Source of the DNA: Candidatus Helarchaeota archaeon
GTDB lineage: Archaea > Asgardarchaeota > Lokiarchaeia > Helarchaeales > HEL-GB-A
Assembly (NCBI GenBank): GCA_016840125.1
Contig: JAEOSY010000104.1
Coordinates: 1 to 26,707 of the forward strand
Reading direction: 5' to 3'
Length of the DNA: 26,707 nt
The notes below the pieces were generated by a model, which did no database searches, was not told where the DNA came from, and saw nothing but the letters and a program-made list of their open reading frames with translations. Positions 15,730 through 23,870 of the stretch are shown here, piece after piece; position 1 is the first letter of the stretch, and each line of letters starts with the position of its first letter. Position numbers and translations under genes: made by a program.

Positions 15730-16254
15730 TCAATGGGTACTGGTATAATCAATCATTAAATTAGCTAATTCCTCAAAAATATTATAGATATTAATGTTAT
15801 CCTTTGCAGATGTTTCATAGTATATCATATTGCACTGTTGAGAGTACGTTCTGGCTTCATCATCATTAACTGAACGCTGATCAACTAGATCCGATTTGTT
15901 TCCAATAAGTATAGCTGGAATTTGACCAGTAATCTGCCATAAGAGCTCGATATATGAGGTAATATTAATATAAGAACGCCGTCGCGATAAATCAAAAACA
16001 ATGATGGCACCTTGAGCACCTTTACAAAATGTGGGTAGGACAAATTTGAATCGTTCCTCACCCGCTAAATCCCATACTGAGAAATTTACAAAGGCTTTCT
16101 CGAGATCGAGCTTTTTAACGTAAAAATCACTACCAATTGTGGTTTTATACCCCTCTAAAAATGAATTTTCACAAAATCGTCGGACTATACTTGTCTTTCC
16201 AACGCCGGCTGAACCAATAACGACAACCTTAAAAATTTTTTGGGGTTTTGACAC
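15730..16254 (-). CDS. Ras/Rab-like small GTPase
   Basis: A 174-residue small GTPase with all five G motifs: P-loop GSAGVGKT (14-21), switch I Thr (TTIGSDF, Thr39), WDLAGEE (61-67), NKSD (119-122) and ETSAK (147-151). The WDxAG and ETSAK forms are those of the eukaryotic Rab/Ras group, common in Asgard archaea. The residue aligned with catalytic Gln61 of Ras is Glu66, so hydrolysis may be altered. There is no C-terminal cysteine for prenylation; the end is DYTSTH. GTG at 16254 is chosen because GAGGT lies 8 nt upstream and the product then starts MSKPQKIFKVVVIG, just before the first strand. A TTG at 16353 would add 33 residues without such support. Confidence 0.9.
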   Translation of the reverse strand: MSKPQKIFKVVVIGSAGVGKTSIVRRFCENSFLEGYKTTIGSDFYVKKLDLEKAFVNFSVWDLAGEERFKFVLPTFCKGAQGAIIVFDLSRRRSYINITSYIELLWQITGQIPAILIGNKSDLVDQRSVNDDEARTYSQQCNMIYYETSAKDNINIYNIFEELANLMIDYTSTH

Positions 16255-16594
16255 TTTCCGAAACCTCAAATAAGAGGAGATTAAATTTTCTCGTATCCAA
16301 CTTGGCTTGTTGTATAATCCGTTTGGTGAATTAGTAGTAAATAAATAAGACAAAATCGAATAAAAATGTGATTCATTAGTTTTAAATGTAATATCTTATC
16401 AAATTAACGGAGTTATTAATTCAGGACAAAGTAATAGGTCATAGATTTTGGAATGTCAGCAAGAATTGTTCTAAAGATGCCTCTAAATCCTTTACGAAAG
16501 TAGGTAATTTTTTCTCCAACAAGGTGCTAATATCTTTCGAGCGACTTATAATCATCAAATAATAGGGGACACTCTTAACTTGAATTCTCTGCTA
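16255..16594. other. 340-base gap: GTPase promoter region plus an in-frame open remnant
   Basis: The part near 16255-16400 is AT-rich and holds the GTPase ribosome binding site and TATA-like sequences on the minus strand. On that same strand, 16439-16591 continues the frame of the gene ending at 16595 after two adjacent stops (TAA TAG), and stays open for 50 codons to a TGA. It contains KSVPYYLMIISRSKDISTLL, then EKKLPTFVKDLEASLEQF. This resembles the last strand and helix of the longin-like tail at the end of the 930-residue protein (19182-21974). It may be a degraded C-terminus, a separate 38-residue gene from the ATG at 16555, or chance. Confidence 0.4.
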
Positions 16595-17602
16595 TTATTC
16601 TGCCTCTTTTGCCACTATTGTGTTTTCCATTGTGGACGATTGAAAAACATCTAGTGATGCCAAATGGAGGCTTTTGACCCATTGATTTATCAATTTGTTC
16701 ATTTTTTTTGATTTATTTATGTCCACCTTTAATTTAGAAGGTACTTCAGAGGATTTGTAATACCCCCTAAAGATATCAGGATGGACTTGCATTTTTTCAA
16801 CGAATTTTATTAATTTTAAATGAAGTGCGTTTGAAATATCCTTTCCAGGTAATTTACGAAAGACAAACGAAAGTAGGAGCATTTCTTTTTTACCACGATC
16901 CCAATCACTCGGGATTTCGAAGTAATAACTCACGTGACTGATGTCCGGATAGCTACGTGAAAAGAAACCTTCGCGTATAGCAATCTCTAATTCCTTACAG
17001 AGCTTCTTGGATTGATCTTCCGTGAGGATATTTTCAGGGTATGAAGAATATGCAATAGGCCCAGCTTTACGGTGAAAATAGAGTATGGTTGTAGCCAAAA
17101 TTGTTTTTTCGCTTTCCAAGAGGAGACTATCTCGAATTTCTAGATATTTTTTCGAGAATTCAATGAAATATTTATAAAGTCGGATCATTTGAAGGCGGTT
17201 GTCACGCTTCCGAAAGCCCTGTTGTTCTAAAATCTTTGAAGTGGAACTGAGTTTCTCAACCAGATGATCAATATTTTGAAAAATAAACTCAGGATTTTTC
17301 CCCTTAATCAATAAAGTAAGAAAAAAAGCGCGGATACCTTCAGGAGAGTCCTTATCAGGTATAGTGAATGAAAAATTTAAGCCAACATATTTAAAGCGAG
17401 GAAAAGGAATAATGGAAACACCTTCTGAAATCAAGACTTCCTCGCCAGTCATGATCGAAAGGAGTTTTAAGTCGATTAATCTGATCCAAGCCTCATCTAA
17501 TTCCGTTGGATAATAATAAACGGGTTCGGCACCGTAATCCCCAATTCTCGAAAAAATTACTCCTTGAACTAAATCAATTTCTTTTTTCTTTCGCCGACCC
17601 AA
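16595..17602 (-). CDS. Putative tandem longin/roadblock-like domain protein (335 aa)
   Basis: No named family is recognised with certainty. The product shows two similar alpha/beta units. The first (about residues 10-130) starts DLVQGVIFSRIGDYGAEPVY and ends with LVEKLSSTSKIL. The second (about 165-285) contains TILYFHRKAGPIAYSSYPEN and LLLSFVFRKLPG. The pattern of a first strand with a G-x-x-x-x-Y-x-Y-P turn, followed by sheet and helices, is what longin-type modules in Asgard proteins look like, so a role in GTPase regulation or membrane traffic is inferred. The TTG at 17602 is preferred, with AAGGT 6 nt upstream; a TTG at 17608 is too close to it. The gene ends in a double stop followed by an open frame. 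Confidence 0.6.
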   Translation of the reverse strand: MGRRKKKEIDLVQGVIFSRIGDYGAEPVYYYPTELDEAWIRLIDLKLLSIMTGEEVLISEGVSIIPFPRFKYVGLNFSFTIPDKDSPEGIRAFFLTLLIKGKNPEFIFQNIDHLVEKLSSTSKILEQQGFRKRDNRLQMIRLYKYFIEFSKKYLEIRDSLLLESEKTILATTILYFHRKAGPIAYSSYPENILTEDQSKKLCKELEIAIREGFFSRSYPDISHVSYYFEIPSDWDRGKKEMLLLSFVFRKLPGKDISNALHLKLIKFVEKMQVHPDIFRGYYKSSEVPSKLKVDINKSKKMNKLINQWVKSLHLASLDVFQSSTMENTIVAKEAE

Positions 17603-17772
17603 CTGCAAACCTTCTTTGCTTTATCCTTTATTATTATTTCTTCCATGTGGCTTGTAAAAGAAAAGCCCTTTTTTGATTTATTAAAATTCCTTTATTTACT
17701 TTTTGAATTATTTGTATGTCGAAGGTTACAGGAAAGAACAGAGAAATAAATATATTTTATAGATGTTTGGTC

Positions 17773-18678
17773 TCAATCAATTGGGCATGTAAAATCTTCG
17801 CGATGATGGTGCTCCTTATGACATAAATCACAGGCACATTGAGTACATTCGAGCTCGAACTGAATGGTAGAATGTTGTATTTCGAACCTTTCCATTAATT
17901 CCGCCTGAATCGTTTCTCTTAACTCACAAACTTCCGATAATTCACAACTCTCTACAACCATATGACAAGTAAAAACAATGATATTACTACAGAGTCTCCA
18001 AATATGGAGGTCATGGACATCTTTAATTTTAGGTTGTTCATTCAACCATTCCTTAACCTTATTAGTATCAACAGGCGATTTTTGCATCAACGTTGAGACT
18101 GATTCTTTAAGAACACGATATGTTCCACGAGTTAAGATCCCCACAATGATAAGAGCAACTAAGGGATCCATCCAATTTAATCCCCAAAAGAATATAAATA
18201 AGGTTCCTACGATAACTGCTACTGAGGCGAGGGTGTCTCCGAGAACATGAAGGTAAGCGCTTTTTACATTAATGTCACGTTCATGTTGATGTCCAAGTAA
18301 TTTGATTGAGATAAGGTTCGCACCAATTCCAATTGCAGCAATTATTAGTGTATTGAGAGAATCTATTGGTACTTGGTTAATGAATCGCTCAATTGCTTCG
18401 TAGGTTATGTAAATTATTGCTACGCTTAATAGAATTCCATTGATTAAGGCAGCAAATATTTCAAGCCTATGATAGCCGAAGGTGTATTCATTGTTAGATT
18501 CTCGTAGGGCAAGCCGAAGCGCGGCGAAGCTGAATAATAGGGCCGCAACGTCCAAAATAACATGGAAACTATCTGCGACAAGACTCAAGGATCCGAAAAG
18601 AAGGCCACCGATCAACTCGGCAAGAAAAACACTGGAGGTAAGAACAGCGGCAAATAAAAGGCGTTGAGAGATTTTCAT
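17773..18678 (-). CDS. Cation diffusion facilitator (zinc-type CDF transporter)
   Basis: A 301-residue transporter with six membrane helices that exports divalent metal in exchange for protons. The metal site in helices 2 and 5 is seen as SFHVILD (His39, Asp43) and HVLGD (His144, Asp148). The His/Asp combination is typical of zinc or zinc/cadmium transporters rather than manganese types. The cytoplasmic domain (about 205-280) has the expected KDVHDLHIWRL and FTCHMVVE. The C-terminus carries an unusual Cys/His cluster (CTQCACDLCHKEHHH, then CPID) that could sense or deliver metal. ATG at 18678. It starts 11 bases after the stop of the tail-anchored protein gene, so the two probably form an operon. 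Confidence 0.93.
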   Translation of the reverse strand: MKISQRLLFAAVLTSSVFLAELIGGLLFGSLSLVADSFHVILDVAALLFSFAALRLALRESNNEYTFGYHRLEIFAALINGILLSVAIIYITYEAIERFINQVPIDSLNTLIIAAIGIGANLISIKLLGHQHERDINVKSAYLHVLGDTLASVAVIVGTLFIFFWGLNWMDPLVALIIVGILTRGTYRVLKESVSTLMQKSPVDTNKVKEWLNEQPKIKDVHDLHIWRLCSNIIVFTCHMVVESCELSEVCELRETIQAELMERFEIQHSTIQFELECTQCACDLCHKEHHHREDFTCPID

Positions 18679-18689
18679 AGTCAGATTGC

Positions 18690-19076
18690 CTATAGAACAA
18701 AAATTAGAATGAAATTAATTATGATAGCAAGAAGCAGAAGCTTCAATAAGGTGTTACTAATAAATCTAATTCGTTTTACAGACGGATCTAAAGGTAATTG
18801 TTTTAAAGTCTGGTTGGAAATAGCTCCAAATTTTGTTGGGGTTTCCAAGGTATCTGCATTTCGCACTCCGGAGAAGGGTGATAAAACTTTGACCGTTCCA
18901 TCTTGTTCTAAGTTTTTAACAATCGAGTTCATGGATGTGGTAAAACCTAGATTTTCTAAGATATTAGTAGTTTCACTTATTTCCCTTTTTGGAGTAATAG
19001 AACCTTTTAGGCGGAATGTGTGTTCGAGATCTTGAAAATCAGGCTGATTTTTCTCTTTGATATTAATTTTCTTCAT
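18690..19076 (-). CDS. Putative tail-anchored membrane protein (128 aa)
   Basis: About 100 polar residues are followed by a single hydrophobic segment at the very C-terminus (FISNTLLKLLLLAIIINFIL, ending FVL), preceded by basic residues (SVKRIR). This is tail-anchor topology, with the N-terminal domain in the cytoplasm. The soluble part is rich in Thr/Ser/Lys, with a possible short helix around SETTNILENLGF; no family is recognised. ATG at 19076 is chosen; GTG at 19085 is possible. A TATA-like TTTTTATATC about 36 nt upstream suggests a short leader. It is followed closely by the CDF transporter gene. Confidence 0.62.
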   Translation of the reverse strand: MKKINIKEKNQPDFQDLEHTFRLKGSITPKREISETTNILENLGFTTSMNSIVKNLEQDGTVKVLSPFSGVRNADTLETPTKFGAISNQTLKQLPLDPSVKRIRFISNTLLKLLLLAIIINFILIFVL

Positions 19077-19181
19077 CTTTAACACTTAACTAAGCTAATT
19101 AACTTTGATATAAAAAGTTTTTAGAAAAAATTACTTAAACTACAATTTATTCATTCATATGGGGAATAAAAGAGGAGAAAT

Positions 19182-21974
19182 TTAATCAGATACCTCAAGA
19201 CTGAATGCTTTATTAACGTCAGGCGTTAAATCTTTGAATACATCAATATTACCATCCCATTTACTGAGAGCCTTATCAAACTTTTGTTCGAAGTCAGCCA
19301 TGAAGGTTTTCAATTTTCTGCGGATTAATTCGGTTCCCTTTCCAGCGAGAACAATCGCAATTCTCACATATTTCCCATCCTTCAGTTCGAGCTCAAAGTC
19401 TTTATAAGCTAATTTTGTAACAGGCGTTTCCTTTTGTGATATTTCCATACCAAAACTTTGGATAGCTGTTAGAAATCCCCCGACTAGGTCACTGTCAAAC
19501 TCAAGGCTTCCAAATCCTTGTGTGTAGAGGACTAGACCATTGTCTTTATTGATTACCATAAGATATCTCAATATTCGCCTCATGTAAGCATTTTCAAGAG
19601 CTTTTATTTCATCAGCTATAGAGTTAATTCGTTCCTCAAGTTTTTTTGTAGCAGCACTCGAGCTAGAATCAAAGGTTTCCCTGTAAACACCATATTTTGA
19701 CTGGGTAATTTGATGAGCTGTCTTAATCCAACCTAACGTACTGTATTCTAATTTGCTTGCCATATCTTCGCTACAGGTTTCACCACTCTGCTTCTCGAAT
19801 TTATCTTTCCATTGAGAAATATCAGTTAATAATTCCTTTTTAAGAAAGCTTTCTGCAATCTGATCTTTCAACTCGGTAAGGATTAAGGTACCATCTTTGA
19901 CCGTTCCAAGGATCTGACACAAATCACACAATTTTGAAAGCCGACCTATTATTTCAAAGGCATCTAGAATTTGAATTCCAATTCTATCCTCCTTCGTTTG
20001 AAGATCACTTTGCACATTCATAGCTATTAGGATTAGATTTCGTACATATGCTAATATTCCAGTTGCAGATTTCATATCATCGGTAAATACGTCTAGTTGA
20101 ACGGACTCTTCTAAGGCGGTGGAACGAACTAAGACTTTGTTTTGGGTAACTTTGGCAACTCCTAAAAACTCGGCAAGCAGTTTCACGTCATCCATGTAAA
20201 CATTACGTAGGTCTAATGCAGCGATTTGCTCATTTGCCACTTTAAATCCTTGGTCTTTTGGAATATTACTTAATTCAACTGAACATGAAGATTTTAATTG
20301 ACTTTTCAGCCATTCATCGATTTCAGCTCTCGTGGAATCTTCAGGGACAACGAGGGGACATTTAATACTGATAGTTTTTGGTTTAACTGTCACAGAGTGA
20401 GGTTCCCCAAAAGCATCGGAATATGAAACAGTACCAAATACTTTTGATTGCCCACATGCCATGGGCGTGAGCATGAAATCCACGCCACGGGTTTCGCCGG
20501 GAGCTAGATACGGAACTTGTTTGGTTAATGATTCTATTGTATATTGCTCAGTAACATTGAGCAGAACGGTAATATTGGTGACGGCAGTTTCAGTCAAATT
20601 TCGAAGTGCTACTTTAAAGCGAATTTCGCCACCAACATAATCATATTCGCGAACAACTTGGAATTCACCAGCAGCGGGCTCAGCTTCTTCCTTAGGAGCT
20701 TCGGCTGGTTTCTTAGCCACCTCAGGAACAACACCAAGTTCTTTTTCAAAGTTTTTCTTCAGTTTTAATGCTTTGGATTGTTCTGGATCAAGTTCTAAAA
20801 TCTGATTAACTACATCGAGTGCCTCTTCGTAGGTTTTATTCTTCTGATAAACGGAACATATTTCAAATAGTTTATCGATTTTATCCTTTCTAGTCTTTTT
20901 CAGGATTTCAGATTTCAGCGCGATTGCATCTTTTGACATATTATCTGAAATTTTTAGGGCTTCCTCTATCCGTTCTAGGGCCGCTTCGTATTTTTTATCT
21001 TTAATAAGGCTTTTACTGGTGCTGATTAAATTTTTCAAAAGGAACTTCTTTTCTTCGGCTAGTATTGTTTCTTTTAAGCTCATAATCTCTTCATCGGATT
21101 GTAAATCGTCTGATAGAACTTCCAAAGCTTTAATGGCATCCGCAAATTTAAAGGCTTTTAGCTCAGCTTTCGCCAATTCAAGCACACCTTTCTTTAGGTT
21201 TTTGGTTTCTTTCTCAATGATTGAACTTTGTAATTTACTGGCCTTTGAATCATTAGGATCTATTTCTAGTAATTCTTTTATTCGTTTTAATGCAATTGAA
21301 AAATTTTCAACCTTAATTTGAGTATTTATTTCATCCCATAGTTTTTTCTTACCAGTTTTTTTCTGCTCGTCCAAGATTTTCTCTCTTAACTTTAAAATTC
21401 CTTTATTTGAGGAATCTCTTTTTAGGATCATTTCCGCTTTCTTAAGGGCATCATTAAATTGTTCATTTTGGAGAAACTGTCGAGCCTCGGATTCCCATTT
21501 ATTGGATTGTGCTTGCCACTTATCCTTCTCAACTTGCTCTTTTAGTTTAAGTAATTTTTGCTCTGTTTTGTATTGTTTTACTAAAGGCGTTAAGATCTTT
21601 AAAGCTTCGGCGTAATTTTGTTGATTATATTGTTCTTTGGCAGAACTATATCCGGTTTCAATTTCGTATTTCACTTTTTCTTGGATAATTTTCTCCTTTA
21701 ACTGTTGCCCCTTTTTATCATCAGACATAATTTCCAAATATTCTTCGATGATTGGAAGGGCCTCATCAAACAAGTGAAAATTGATTTTGGATTCAATATT
21801 CGCAAAAATTTCTTTTTGTTCTCGTTTTTTATATTCATTTAGTAATTTGTTATAGAGTTTTTTTGCGTTTTTATCCATCGGATTGTCTTGAATAAATGAT
21901 TTTATTTCGTTAAAGACCTCAAGATATTTTTTCTCGTTCATCTTATCCTTGAGATCGTCTTGATCTAACGACAT
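19182..21974 (-). CDS. Large TPR solenoid / appendage-like beta domain / longin-like protein (930 aa)
   Basis: Four regions can be read. Residues 1-410 are alpha-helical repeats of TPR type (for example YAEALKILTPLVKQY; TYEEALDVVNQILELDPEQS). Residues 411-437 are an Ala/Pro/Glu linker. Residues 438-540 look like a beta-sandwich (GGEIRFKVALRNLTETAVTN; VPYLAPGETRGVDFML), followed at 541-650 by a mixed segment (NVYMDDVKLLAEFLGVAKVT; VQLDVFTDDMKSATGI). This pair recalls the sandwich-plus-platform appendage of gamma-COP and adaptins. Residues 650-795 are helical with Cys683 and Cys686. Residues 798-900 are a longin/roadblock-like domain (LRYLMVINKDNGLVLYTQGF ... VRIAIVLAGKG). There are no signal or membrane segments. 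GAGGAA lies 6 nt before the ATG at 21974. A coat- or tether-like scaffold role is inferred; individual domain names need fold-level searching. Confidence 0.72.
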   Translation of the reverse strand: MSLDQDDLKDKMNEKKYLEVFNEIKSFIQDNPMDKNAKKLYNKLLNEYKKREQKEIFANIESKINFHLFDEALPIIEEYLEIMSDDKKGQQLKEKIIQEKVKYEIETGYSSAKEQYNQQNYAEALKILTPLVKQYKTEQKLLKLKEQVEKDKWQAQSNKWESEARQFLQNEQFNDALKKAEMILKRDSSNKGILKLREKILDEQKKTGKKKLWDEINTQIKVENFSIALKRIKELLEIDPNDSKASKLQSSIIEKETKNLKKGVLELAKAELKAFKFADAIKALEVLSDDLQSDEEIMSLKETILAEEKKFLLKNLISTSKSLIKDKKYEAALERIEEALKISDNMSKDAIALKSEILKKTRKDKIDKLFEICSVYQKNKTYEEALDVVNQILELDPEQSKALKLKKNFEKELGVVPEVAKKPAEAPKEEAEPAAGEFQVVREYDYVGGEIRFKVALRNLTETAVTNITVLLNVTEQYTIESLTKQVPYLAPGETRGVDFMLTPMACGQSKVFGTVSYSDAFGEPHSVTVKPKTISIKCPLVVPEDSTRAEIDEWLKSQLKSSCSVELSNIPKDQGFKVANEQIAALDLRNVYMDDVKLLAEFLGVAKVTQNKVLVRSTALEESVQLDVFTDDMKSATGILAYVRNLILIAMNVQSDLQTKEDRIGIQILDAFEIIGRLSKLCDLCQILGTVKDGTLILTELKDQIAESFLKKELLTDISQWKDKFEKQSGETCSEDMASKLEYSTLGWIKTAHQITQSKYGVYRETFDSSSSAATKKLEERINSIADEIKALENAYMRRILRYLMVINKDNGLVLYTQGFGSLEFDSDLVGGFLTAIQSFGMEISQKETPVTKLAYKDFELELKDGKYVRIAIVLAGKGTELIRRKLKTFMADFEQKFDKALSKWDGNIDVFKDLTPDVNKAFSLEVSD

Positions 21975-22167
21975 TTTGATTCCTCAGCTAATAATTTTTA
22001 TGAAAACCTCACAGAAAAGGTAATTCTCTTCAGTTTTATACATATTCTTGGTAAGATTTTGGTAATTTGCAGGAGAAGAGATTCTATATTCTCTCTGAAG
22101 AAGAACCCTACTGTTTATTACAACTTACTATTTATTATATAAAAAGATTGAGATTTTAGTGGTGAAA

Positions 22168-22965
22168 CTATTTACCACTAAAGGTTGGTTTTCGTTTCTC
22201 ATTTAATGCAAAAACACCCTCTTTATAGTCTCCTGTATTTGTGCTGAGTACTTGAATTTTTCGTTCATCCTCAATTGCAGTTTTAAAATCTTTGCTTAAT
22301 CCGTCCATAAATAACTTTTTCATTCTTCCGATAGCCAAGGTTGGCTGCTTCGCAAGTCGCTCTGCATAGTCATTTGTAACAGGTTCTAACTCTTCGGGAG
22401 GGACAACCTTATTCACCAATCCCAATTTCTCCATTTCGGTTGCGCTAATCATTTCTCCAAAAAAGCATATCTCCGCGGCTTTAGGCCAAGGAACTAATCG
22501 GGGGAGGTAATATGTACCTGCAAACCCAGGGATTAAACCTATGTTAATGAAGCTCTCTGCAAATCTGGCTTTTTCCGAGGCAATAATTAAATCACACGAC
22601 AGCGCTAAATTCATCCCAGCTCCAATCGCGTACCCATTAACGGCGGCAATAACAGGTATTCTTAGAGTTCTTAATTCATAAGCAATTTGGTATAAATCTT
22701 GCGTTAATTGTTCCATTAAATCATCAGATTTCCCAGTTTCAATTGATTCCTTAAATTGCTTGATATCCCCTCCAGCACTAAACGCTTTGCCGGTTCCAGT
22801 AATAATCAAAACCCTAATTGCTTCATTTTTCTCGCATTCTTTTATTGCTGCTAATAAATCTTTCCCCGTCTGCATATCCAACGTTGGAAACTTTCGATTT
22901 TCAACTATTTTGAGAGTTATTTTTGCAATAGAGCCATTTATTTCCAATTCTACATTTTTATACAT
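22168..22965 (-). CDS. Crotonase-family enzyme (enoyl-CoA hydratase/isomerase), copy 1
   Basis: A 265-residue crotonase-fold protein. The oxyanion-hole segments are GKAFSAGGDIKQF (59-71) and NGYAIGAGMNLALSCDL (110-126). Aligned with rat enoyl-CoA hydratase, the Glu164 equivalent is present (Glu165 in PKAAEICFFG), but the Glu144 position is Phe139 (FAESFINIG). A classical two-glutamate hydratase is therefore unlikely; an isomerase or another crotonase reaction fits better. ATG at 22965 with GGTGAT 4 nt upstream. It follows copy 2 after 19 bases in the same operon, and the two are clearly paralogous (both end EKRKP-F-GK). The CoA substrate is unknown. Confidence 0.88.
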   Translation of the reverse strand: MYKNVELEINGSIAKITLKIVENRKFPTLDMQTGKDLLAAIKECEKNEAIRVLIITGTGKAFSAGGDIKQFKESIETGKSDDLMEQLTQDLYQIAYELRTLRIPVIAAVNGYAIGAGMNLALSCDLIIASEKARFAESFINIGLIPGFAGTYYLPRLVPWPKAAEICFFGEMISATEMEKLGLVNKVVPPEELEPVTNDYAERLAKQPTLAIGRMKKLFMDGLSKDFKTAIEDERKIQVLSTNTGDYKEGVFALNEKRKPTFSGK

Positions 22966-22984
22966 TCAATCACCCGCTTCACAA

Positions 22985-23776
22985 CTATTTCCCTTTGAAA
23001 TTTGGTTTTCGTTTCTCAAAAAATGCAGTTACGCCTTCCGCAAAGTCTTCAGATCCAGCAACTTTTATCTGTATTTCACTTTCAGCATCTAATTGCTGCT
23101 TAATTGTATTCATGAAAGTCATGTTTACCAGTTTTTTTGTATTTATAACATTCAATGGGGGAACATTTGCTAATTTTGCAGCAATATTATCGACAGTTTG
23201 GTCCAATTCATTTTCAGGGACCGCAGCATTTATTAAACCCCACTCGGCGGCTTGTTTAGCAGTAATTTTCCCCAACCAGAAGAACTCTTTTGCTCTCTTC
23301 ATCCCAATCATCCGAGGAATTGTATATGATCCAGAACCATCGATGCTTAAACCGACATTCGCAAATGCTTCATCCAAGACCGCATTTTCTTCAGCATAAA
23401 TCAAATCACAACTCAAAATTACATTTAATCCCCCGCCATAAGCTCCACCACGTATTTTCCCAATTACCGGTTTTCTAAGTGTCATAATTTTCATCGCACA
23501 TGGGTGCATGATTGCAGTAATATCAGCAATCTTCTTGGGTGCCGTCCCGGCTTTAATCGAAGATGAAAATTCCTTAATGTTTCCTCCGCTTGAAAACATT
23601 TTTCCTTTACCCGTCAAGATAATAACACGAATTGCGTCATCCTTCTCACAATCTTCAAGAGCTGAATAAAGCTCTTCCATATTAGCCACATTTACTGCAT
23701 TATAAGTGGCGGGCGTATTTAGCCAGATTGTAGCAATAGCCCCTTCTTTTTCTAAAAGTATATAATTGAATGTCAT
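22985..23776 (-). CDS. Crotonase-family enzyme (enoyl-CoA hydratase/isomerase), copy 2
   Basis: A 263-residue paralogue of the next gene. The CoA and oxyanion segments are GKMFSSGGNIKEF (58-70) and RGGAYGGGLNVILSCDL (109-125). The Glu144 position of true hydratases is Phe138, while Glu164 (RAKEFFWLG) is kept. Asp146 (GLSIDGSGS) falls where PaaG-type isomerases carry their catalytic Asp. This favours an enoyl-CoA isomerase-like reaction over hydration. ATG at 23776 with GGTGAT 4 nt upstream. First gene of a two-gene operon; the pair may form a hetero-oligomer or handle successive intermediates. No acyl-CoA dehydrogenase or thiolase gene is in the window. Confidence 0.88.
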   Translation of the reverse strand: MTFNYILLEKEGAIATIWLNTPATYNAVNVANMEELYSALEDCEKDDAIRVIILTGKGKMFSSGGNIKEFSSSIKAGTAPKKIADITAIMHPCAMKIMTLRKPVIGKIRGGAYGGGLNVILSCDLIYAEENAVLDEAFANVGLSIDGSGSYTIPRMIGMKRAKEFFWLGKITAKQAAEWGLINAAVPENELDQTVDNIAAKLANVPPLNVINTKKLVNMTFMNTIKQQLDAESEIQIKVAGSEDFAEGVTAFFEKRKPNFKGK

Positions 23777-23870
23777 AATATCACCAAAACTAAATTAGAA
23801 TAGTTCGTTTACTTTATAATTAGATTGTTTTCGAGTAGGGAGTAAGTCCTTTAGTATTATTTGTGTTAAA

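Noticed and set aside
16255..16353. 33-residue N-terminal extension of the GTPase from a TTG at 16353
   Set aside because: A GTG at 16254 has GAGGT at ideal spacing and gives the normal small-GTPase N-terminus.
22760..23478. Plus-strand frames of 62-134 codons
   Set aside because: Antisense to the two crotonase genes, whose catalytic segments are clear.
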